A model generated the notes under the pieces. That model was not told the DNA's origin. It saw only the letters and a list, made by a program, of their open reading frames with translations, and made no database searches. Made by a program: the position numbers and the translations under genes. Shown here piece by piece: positions 58,525 to 64,000 of a DNA stretch of 64,000 nt. Numbering within the stretch: position 1 is the stretch's first letter; each line of letters opens with the position of its first letter. This stretch comes from Chloroflexota bacterium (GTDB lineage Bacteria > Chloroflexota > Limnocylindria > QHBO01), in NCBI GenBank assembly GCA_005879815.1, contig VBKA01000020.1, positions 4,800-68,799 on the forward strand, in the 5' to 3' direction.

Positions 58525-61107
58525 TCAGGACGCGGCGAACCCTCCGGTCGCCGGCGCCGCATCCGGCGCCGGCAGCTGGGTGTGGCGGACGCTCTCCGCA
58601 TCCTCGTAGAGCCCCAGCCGGGAGACTGCGCGTTGCACCCACCGCGGCGCCCACCAATTCACCCGCCCCATGACCCGCATGAAGGCCGGCACCAGCAGCC
58701 CGCGGACGAGCGTCGCATCGATGAGGACGGCCAGCGCCTGGATGATGCCGAGCGCCTTAATGAAGAGGATGCTCGACAGCCCGAACGCGGCGAAGACAGC
58801 GACCATGATCAGCGCGGCGCCGGTGATGGTCCCTCCCGTCAGCCCAATCCCCTCAGCCACCGCGCGCGTGTTGTTGCCGGTCGCCAGGTAGCGCTCGCGG
58901 ATGCGCGACAGCAGGAGCACCTCGTAGTCCATCGAGAGGCCGAACAGGATCGCGAACATGATCACCGGCAGCCAGGCGCCGATGGCCCCGGAGGGCTCGA
59001 AGCCGAGCAGGCCGGAGAGGTGTCCCTGCTGGAAGAGCCAGACCAGGGCCCCAAAGCTGGCGCTGATGCTGATCAGGCTCATCAGCACGGCCTTGACCGG
59101 CAGGAAGACCGATCCGAAGGTCAGGAACAGCACGCCGGCGGTGACGACCACCACGATCAGCACCGCGACCGGCACCGAGCTCCGGAAGCTGGCCATGAAA
59201 TCCGCGGACCGCGAGGGCAGCCCACCGGTGAGGACCTGCGATCCTGCCGGCGCGGCCAGCCCGCGGACCTGGGCGACGAGTTCACGTCCCGCATCCGAGT
59301 CCGGCAGCAGCTTCGAATACACGATCACCCGGGTCGTGTCACCCCCGATCCAGTCCTTGAGATAGGTGCCCATCGCCGCCGCCGCGGCGGGCCGCTGACC
59401 GGCGCGCATCGCGAGCAGAGCCGAATACTGGTCGGCCGGCACACCGGGGGGCGCGGTGAGCGCCGAGAGCACGTCGGTCACGCCCGTGAGCTTCATGACG
59501 CGGCTGATGTAGGCCGACAGCGATGCCTGGCGCGCGGTGTCCAAGCTGCCGTCCAGGTTCGATCCCGACCAGGTGACAGCCACCGCGATGGGGTCGCTCT
59601 GGCCGCCGGGGAAGTCTTTGGCGAGCGTCAGGAAGCCTGATCGAGCAGGGGTGTCGGGCAGGTCGGTGATGTTCTGGCCGGTCGACAGCTGGAGGGAGAG
59701 GAAGGGCGCTCCCGCCAGGAGGAGGAGGGCCAGGATCGGCCCGGCGATCAGAAGCGGCCGTCGCATGACACGCGCCGCGATCCAGGCCCACAGACCGTGC
59801 CCCTGGCGCCGATCCGCCGCGGCCGTGTCGTCCTCGATGAGCCGCAGCCGGCGCGGGAGCGGGACGCGGAAGCGGTTCACTCGCGGGCCGAGCATGGCCA
59901 GCATGGCGGGCAGTACCGTGAGCGCGAAGACGAGGGTCGAGACGACGGTGATGATCCCGGCGTAGCCCATCGAGCGCAGGGCCGATGCCTCGAAGACGGT
60001 CAGCGAGGAGAGGCCGATGGCGACGGCAACTCCGGAGACCGCGACCGCGCGGCCGACGCTGCCCATCATGCGCTCGATGGCGATCTCCACCGAGTGGTGG
60101 CGCAGCTCCTCGCGGAAGCGGCTGACCATGAACAGCGAATAGTCGATCGCCAGCGCCAGGCCGATCATGCTCGCCAGGTTGGTGACGAAGACGCTCATGT
60201 CCGTCACGTTGGCGAGGATGGAGATCACCGCGAAGGTGCTTGGCAACGCCAGAGCGGCCATCAGCAGCGGAAGGCCGGCCGCCACGAGCGTCCCGAACAC
60301 CGCCAGCAGGATCAACAGGGCGATGGGCAGGCTGATCGTCTCGGCCTGGACCAGGTCGTGCTCGATCTTGGCGTTGAACTCCTTGTAGACCTGCGGGATC
60401 CCGGTGATCTGCGTTGGCACGCCCGGCGGGGCGTGGACCTTGCCTGCCAGTCGCCCCGCGTCCTCGACCGAATCCTCGATGGGCTTGGTCAGCTTGATGA
60501 CGGCCAGCGTTTCGGTCCCGTCGCGGCTCAACAGCTGCGGGCTGCGGGTGTCCGCGTAGGTGACCAGCCCATACGCAACGGGATCCTTCAGGACGTCGAC
60601 GAGGCTGGCCTTGACTTTGGCCTGGAACCCGTCCGAGGCGGCATTCCCCTCCGGATCGCGGTAGACGACCAGCATGGTGGTCGGCTGCTGCCCGAAGCGC
60701 TGCGCGATGAGGGTGGCTTCCTGCTGCTCCTCCGACCCCGGAATGAACCAGCCACCCTGGATGAGCTTGCCACCACCTACTCCAGCCCAGACGTTGAGAC
60801 CGAGGACGAGCGCCAGCCCGAGCACCGGAAGAGTGCGTCGGAAGCGGTAGTCGAAGCGACCGATGGCTGCGAAGAGCCCGGTCGGATGGGGTTCCAGGAT
60901 TGGCCGGGCCGAATCGCCGCCGCTCGGCTGCCCGGTTGCGATCGGGGCACCGGCGGGCCCCAGGGGTCCGCTGAGCGCCTCCGTCGTATGCGGAGCGCTG
61001 GTCGGCACTGGTCGATCGTCATCTGTCCTGCGCGAAAGAAACGCCACGAGGACCGGCACACCGAGCCCCACGATCGCCAGAATGGTCGCCGACAGCCGTC
61101 TGCGCAT
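58525..61107 (-). CDS. MMPL/RND family transporter
   Basis: The ATG at 61107 with GGGAG upstream gives 860 residues; the longer frame runs into the operator. About twelve membrane helices come in two sets of six, each preceded by a large extracytoplasmic loop, as in MmpL/HAE2 proteins. GLALAIDYSLFMVSRFREEL and FGLSMDYEVLLLSRIRERYL are the paired TM4/TM10 motifs with the proton-relay Asp-Tyr pairs. An extra N-terminal hydrophobic segment and about 60 cytoplasmic residues precede helix 1. It should export lipids or drugs. It is divergent from a TetR gene with two shared operator sites. Confidence 0.93.
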   Translation of the reverse strand: MRRRLSATILAIVGLGVPVLVAFLSRRTDDDRPVPTSAPHTTEALSGPLGPAGAPIATGQPSGGDSARPILEPHPTGLFAAIGRFDYRFRRTLPVLGLALVLGLNVWAGVGGGKLIQGGWFIPGSEEQQEATLIAQRFGQQPTTMLVVYRDPEGNAASDGFQAKVKASLVDVLKDPVAYGLVTYADTRSPQLLSRDGTETLAVIKLTKPIEDSVEDAGRLAGKVHAPPGVPTQITGIPQVYKEFNAKIEHDLVQAETISLPIALLILLAVFGTLVAAGLPLLMAALALPSTFAVISILANVTDMSVFVTNLASMIGLALAIDYSLFMVSRFREELRHHSVEIAIERMMGSVGRAVAVSGVAVAIGLSSLTVFEASALRSMGYAGIITVVSTLVFALTVLPAMLAMLGPRVNRFRVPLPRRLRLIEDDTAAADRRQGHGLWAWIAARVMRRPLLIAGPILALLLLAGAPFLSLQLSTGQNITDLPDTPARSGFLTLAKDFPGGQSDPIAVAVTWSGSNLDGSLDTARQASLSAYISRVMKLTGVTDVLSALTAPPGVPADQYSALLAMRAGQRPAAAAAMGTYLKDWIGGDTTRVIVYSKLLPDSDAGRELVAQVRGLAAPAGSQVLTGGLPSRSADFMASFRSSVPVAVLIVVVVTAGVLFLTFGSVFLPVKAVLMSLISISASFGALVWLFQQGHLSGLLGFEPSGAIGAWLPVIMFAILFGLSMDYEVLLLSRIRERYLATGNNTRAVAEGIGLTGGTITGAALIMVAVFAAFGLSSILFIKALGIIQALAVLIDATLVRGLLVPAFMRVMGRVNWWAPRWVQRAVSRLGLYEDAESVRHTQLPAPDAAPATGGFAAS

Positions 61108-61125
61108 CGGTTGCTCCCGCCGCAA

Positions 61126-61139
61126 TGAATGATCGTTCA
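61126..61139. promoter_or_regulatory. putative TetR operator 1
   Basis: TGAAT-GATC-GTTCA, near-palindromic, lies 19 bases upstream of the MMPL start. The same TGAAT-N4-GTTCA pattern recurs at 61191. It fits binding by the TetR product to repress the exporter. Confidence 0.6.
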
Positions 61140-61190
61140 GTGGATTGCCCTGACTGTAGGGCTTGCGGAACCGGCCTGTCAAGGCCAGAA

Positions 61191-61204
61191 TGAATGGATG
61201 TTCA
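61191..61204. promoter_or_regulatory. putative TetR operator 2
   Basis: TGAAT-GGAT-GTTCA lies 17 bases upstream of the proposed tetR GTG start. Its centre is 65 bases from operator 1. Confidence 0.6.
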
Positions 61205-61220
61205 TAACGGGAGCGGCTGG

Positions 61221-61853
61221 GTGACCGCCCAGCCCACGCCGATCACGGCTCCGCAGCGCGAGACTCCGGCTGCACATGCGGCAGCCGTCCGCGAGCGCAT
61301 CCTGGAGGGCGCCGGCCGTGCCTTCGCCGCGTCCGGGTTCCGTGCGAACCTGCCCGCCATTGCGGCCGAGGCGGGTGTCAGCGTGGGCCTCATCTACCGC
61401 TACTTCCCGTCCAAGGAGGAGCTCTTCCTCGCGGTCTGCAGCCAGCAGACAGAGGCGAAGCTCGACGAGCTGGCGCGTACGCTGGCCGGCATCCCCGACC
61501 CGCGCGCCCGCCTCGAGGCGGCGATCAGCGTGTTCGTCAGCTCACTGGAGGAGGAGAGTTGGGGCGCGATCGTCGTCCACGCTTGGGCGGAGGCCGACCG
61601 CAACCCCCGCATCCGGGACCTGCTGCAGCGGATGTTCGACCAGGAACGCGGGTTCGCGGCGATGTTCATCCGCGAGGCGATGGCACGCGGGGAGGCCTCT
61701 CCCGACCTCGACGTCGAAGGGGTGAGCCTGGCGACCGGCATGCTCCTCCACGGCGCCATTGCCTACCAGGCGGAGCGCGGCCACGCGTTCGATCCCGCTC
61801 CGGTGGCGCGAGCCATCACCACAGTGCTCGGGGCTCACCTGCAGCAAGGCTGA
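61221..61853 (+). CDS. TetR/AcrR family transcriptional regulator
   Basis: The GTG at 61221 has GGAG seven bases upstream and gives 210 residues; an ATG at 61194 is the alternative but lies inside operator 2. The N-terminal HTH is ILEGAGRAFAASGF then LPAIAAEAGVSVGLIYRYFPSKEELF, diagnostic for TetR. The C-terminal helical ligand and dimer domain follows. It is probably the local repressor of the MMPL exporter and of itself, released by the exported compound. Confidence 0.92.
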   Translation: MTAQPTPITAPQRETPAAHAAAVRERILEGAGRAFAASGFRANLPAIAAEAGVSVGLIYRYFPSKEELFLAVCSQQTEAKLDELARTLAGIPDPRARLEAAISVFVSSLEEESWGAIVVHAWAEADRNPRIRDLLQRMFDQERGFAAMFIREAMARGEASPDLDVEGVSLATGMLLHGAIAYQAERGHAFDPAPVARAITTVLGAHLQQG

Positions 61854-61902
61854 GCGCGTCCATCGGCCTCGGGGCCCCGCGACGCCTCGCTATCATCGCC
61901 GG

Positions 61903-62037
61903 GTGACGGAGCCCGAGCCGCGCGCGTGGCCGCCCTCGCACCGGCCAGCGGGTGGCGCGGGCTGGGCGGCCTCTCGCCTGGCCGGCGAAGCGACGCTGGA
62001 GCCGGCCATCGTGCCGCACGGTGAGCTCCCGCGATGA
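61903..62037 (+). CDS. possible small upstream ORF of 44 residues
   Basis: A GTG frame (VTEPEPRAWPPSHRPAGG to VPHGELPR) ends in TGA overlapping the next gene's ATG. It is rich in Pro, Ala and Arg with no motif. It may serve translational coupling or be a chance frame in GC-rich DNA. Confidence 0.3.
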   Translation: MTEPEPRAWPPSHRPAGGAGWAASRLAGEATLEPAIVPHGELPR

Positions 62038-62786
62038 CGCTGATCGTCGGCCATCGCGGCGCTTCCACGCAGCGGCCGGAGAACACGCTGCCGTCCTTCG
62101 AGCTGGCGGCGGAACAGGGGGCCGACGCGATCGGGCTCGACGTGCACCTCACCGCCGACGGTCAGCTGGCGGTGATCCACGACCCCACTCTCGAGCGCAC
62201 TACGGACCTGACCGGCGCGATCGCGGAGATGCCCTTGGAGGCCATTCGTGCGGCCGACGCCGGCTACCGTTTCCAGACCGATGACGGTGTCTTTCCGTAT
62301 CGCGGGCAGGGACTTCAGGTTCCGACCCTGCCTGAGGTGCTCGACTGGCTGCCCGATGGCGTGGGCCTGGTGGTGGAGCTCAAGGCGAGGGGCGCGGCAG
62401 ACGCCACGGTCGCTGCGCTCCGCGCCTCACCCGTCCTGCGATCCGGATTGGCCACCGTGATCAGCTTCGAGGAGCAGGCGATCGAACGCGTGCGCGAGCT
62501 CGACGCGACGTTGCCAACCGGACTCCTGCTGGTCCCCTTCGACAAGGTCGAGCGCGTGCTGCCGTGGACGGTCGAGCATCGGCACCAGGGTGTGCACCCC
62601 TGGGAGGGAGACCTTGGCCTGGATCCGATGCCGCTCATCGCGCAGGCGAACGCATACGGCATTCGACTGGGGTGCTACGTCGTCAATGACCCCCAACGCA
62701 TGCAGCACCTCGCTGCGACGGGCCTGTGGGGGTTCGTGACCGACGTGCCGGATGTGGCCCGCGCGGCGCTCGGCCGCGCGGGCTGA
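62034..62786 (+). CDS. glycerophosphodiester phosphodiesterase family protein
   Basis: 250 residues of the GDPD TIM barrel. VGHRGASTQRPENTLPSF (in parts GHRGA and PENTLPSF) carries the first catalytic His, AVIHDPTLERTT the second, and VVELKARG a metal Glu. The metal motif usually written GADxIELDV is GADAIGLDV here, so the Glu at residue 34 is Gly. The reaction is hydrolysis of glycerophosphodiesters to glycerol 3-phosphate and an alcohol. Loss of that ligand may weaken or change activity. Confidence 0.88.
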   Translation: MTLIVGHRGASTQRPENTLPSFELAAEQGADAIGLDVHLTADGQLAVIHDPTLERTTDLTGAIAEMPLEAIRAADAGYRFQTDDGVFPYRGQGLQVPTLPEVLDWLPDGVGLVVELKARGAADATVAALRASPVLRSGLATVISFEEQAIERVRELDATLPTGLLLVPFDKVERVLPWTVEHRHQGVHPWEGDLGLDPMPLIAQANAYGIRLGCYVVNDPQRMQHLAATGLWGFVTDVPDVARAALGRAG

Positions 62787-62790
62787 CGCG

Positions 62791-63189
62791 TCAACGGGAT
62801 ACGGTGGCGAGCTCGCCCAGGGCTTGCTGAGCGGCGGCGGCGTTGTCGACGCCGAAAGCGACGCTGACCTTGCCTCCCTCCATCCCGGTGGGCAGCAGGA
62901 GCTCGATGTTGACGCCAGCATCGGCGAGCCGCCGGGCGGCGGCGCCGAGCGTCCCAGGCTTGTCATCGAGATCGGCCGTTACCAGGTCGATCTGGCGGTA
63001 GCTGAACGACCCTCCATCGAGCACTGTCTTGGTGCTCGCCTCGTCATTGGTGATGATGCCAAGGGAGCCGCTGCCACCGCAGGTGGCACCCACCACGTTG
63101 GTGATGTTGATGCCCCGTTCGGCGATCGCTTCGGCGAGGGCGGCGAGGCCGCCGGGACGGTTCTGGAGCTCCACGATGAACGCGCGCAT
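62791..63189 (-). CDS. double ACT-domain protein
   Basis: The ATG at 63189 is fixed by GAGGAGG five bases upstream; 132 residues. Two ACT domains in tandem: ELQNRPGGLAALAEAIAERGINI and DLDDKPGTLGAAARRLADAGVNI, each with the helix-1 Gly that binds amino acids. No catalytic domain is attached. Such proteins sense amino acids or other small ligands; the partner is unknown. It faces the GDPD-family gene convergently with a four-base gap. Confidence 0.85.
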   Translation of the reverse strand: MRAFIVELQNRPGGLAALAEAIAERGINITNVVGATCGGSGSLGIITNDEASTKTVLDGGSFSYRQIDLVTADLDDKPGTLGAAARRLADAGVNIELLLPTGMEGGKVSVAFGVDNAAAAQQALGELATVSR

Positions 63190-63348
63190 AGGCACCTCCT
63201 CGGGTTGGCGCCGGCTCGGCCCGTCGAGGCAGCTTCCCGACGGTCGTCGGGTCGGCGTGGTAGCCTTCGAGTGTACCCCCGCCCGTCTTTCCGCCCAACC
63301 CGGGCCAGTGGCGCCGTGCGGGGGATGCCGAGCGGCTAGGCTGCGTGC

Positions 63349-64000
63349 ATGACGTACAGCATCGTGGCTCGCGATCCTCTCACCGGTCGGTACGGCGTGG
63401 CCGTCCAATCGCATGCCTACACCGTCGGGCCGATCGTGCCCTGGCTCGAGGCCGGCGTCGGCGCTATCGCCACCCAGGCCTTCGTCAACATCGGCTTTGG
63501 ACCGATTGCGCTCGAGATGCTCCGCAACGGCTGGAGTGCCGAGAAGGTCGTCGCTGCGCTGGTCGCCGGCGACGAGACGCCCGAGCAACGCCAGGTAGGG
63601 GTGGTCGACACGCAGGGCCGCGCGGCTGCCTACACCGGCAGTGCCTGTGTTCCGGCCGCCGGACACCTGGCGCGGGACGGCTTCACCGTCCAGGGCAACC
63701 TCCTGGAGCGGGACGAGGTGTGGCGTTCGATGGCGCCCGCCTACGAGGCGGCGCTTGCCGAGAAGCTTCCCTTCAGCGAGCGCCTGCTCAGAGCACTGGA
63801 GGCCGCCGAGGGGCAGGGAGGCGACGTGCGCGGCCGGCAGAGCGCAGCGATCGTGATCGTGGACGGCGAGCTGCGGCCGACCCGCTGGCGGGCGCTGAAC
63901 ATGGACCTGCGGGTGGAGGATCACGACCAGCCTGTGCCCGAGCTGCGTCGGCTGGTGAACCTGTGGGAGGCGCAGGCGCTGCTCGACGAGGAGGGCGACG
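63349..64000 (+). CDS. DUF1028 family protein, 3' end cut by the window
   Basis: An ATG at 63349 opens a frame that is still open at the last base (217 codons). It begins MTYSIVARDPLTGRYGVAVQSH, split as SIVARDPLTGRYGVA and QSHAYTVG, the hallmark of DUF1028, whose fold is that of Ntn hydrolases. GVGAIATQAFVNIGFGP and VVDTQGRAAAYTGSAC are the further conserved strands; a helical region with ALEAAEGQGGDVRGRQSAA follows. Family function is unproven, though some members are linked to peptide or amide degradation. Confidence 0.9.
   Translation, partial: MTYSIVARDPLTGRYGVAVQSHAYTVGPIVPWLEAGVGAIATQAFVNIGFGPIALEMLRNGWSAEKVVAALVAGDETPEQRQVGVVDTQGRAAAYTGSACVPAAGHLARDGFTVQGNLLERDEVWRSMAPAYEAALAEKLPFSERLLRALEAAEGQGGDVRGRQSAAIVIVDGELRPTRWRALNMDLRVEDHDQPVPELRRLVNLWEAQALLDEEGD

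Noticed and set aside
59797..61128. 443-codon open frame on the plus strand opposite the MMPL gene
   Set aside because: Low-complexity His/Arg/Gln/Asp repeats arise from antisense reading of membrane helices; no RBS or motif.
1..64000. CRISPR array, prophage or insertion sequence
   Set aside because: No regular short repeats with spacers, and no transposase, integrase or phage structural gene, were seen on either strand.

Overview
This is a high-GC, gene-dense stretch of a bacterial chromosome with a cut gene at each end. The sequence carries no taxonomic marker beyond one tRNA. Three LLM-type F420-dependent oxidoreductases, a deazaflavin-dependent nitroreductase relative, cyclase/ATPase signalling proteins and DUF4332 and DUF1028 proteins all suggest a terrabacterial lineage. 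My best guess is an uncultured soil or freshwater Chloroflexota, with Actinomycetota as the alternative. No phage, insertion sequence or CRISPR array was seen.

Layout. 1-9.8 kb: tail of an alpha/beta hydrolase; a MarR gene divergent from a LUD protein, an MFS exporter and a Gal80-like Gfo/Idh protein, with twin palindromic operators between them; a CocE-type esterase; a broken cupin gene; small secreted and membrane proteins; a cNMP-binding protein; a nucleotidyltransferase. 10-17.9 kb: a rightward sugar or cyclitol cassette (dehydrogenase, TIM-barrel isomerase, DeoC aldolase, lipoprotein binding protein, double ATPase, two permeases). 17.9-29.5 kb: eleven tightly packed leftward catabolic genes, from a DapA-like protein through GMC oxidoreductase, aldehyde dehydrogenase, SDR, CoA transferase and enoyl-CoA hydratase to a creatininase-family amidase. 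The two arrays converge and probably serve uptake and breakdown of one oxygenated, perhaps cyclic, carbon source.

29.6-31.4 kb: an SDR and an MBL-fold hydrolase. 31.4-40.0 kb: the most unusual locus, a compact six-gene operon joining two phosphohistidine-domain proteins (one a pyruvate phosphate dikinase relative without the PEP barrel), an HPr-kinase-like P-loop protein and a complete three-subunit molybdenum hydroxylase. I propose ATP-driven activation of a substrate before or after hydroxylation, by analogy with phenylphosphate synthase.

40.2-46.5 kb: a membrane-anchored unknown, a response regulator, a nitroreductase relative whose 3' end is fused to an inverted SnoaL fragment, PadR and SnoaL genes, tRNA-Gly(UCC), a duplicated intergenic repeat, and a cyclase-ATPase-TPR protein. 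46.5-53.0 kb: an agmatinase-family gene divergent from a polar amino acid ABC importer followed by an amidohydrolase and an aminotransferase. 53.0-64.0 kb: an Ada/Ogt repair protein, two LLM enzymes, DUF4332, a CaiB-type CoA transferase, a zinc peptidase, an MMPL exporter divergent from a TetR gene with twin operators, a glycerophosphodiesterase-like protein, a double-ACT protein and a cut DUF1028 gene.
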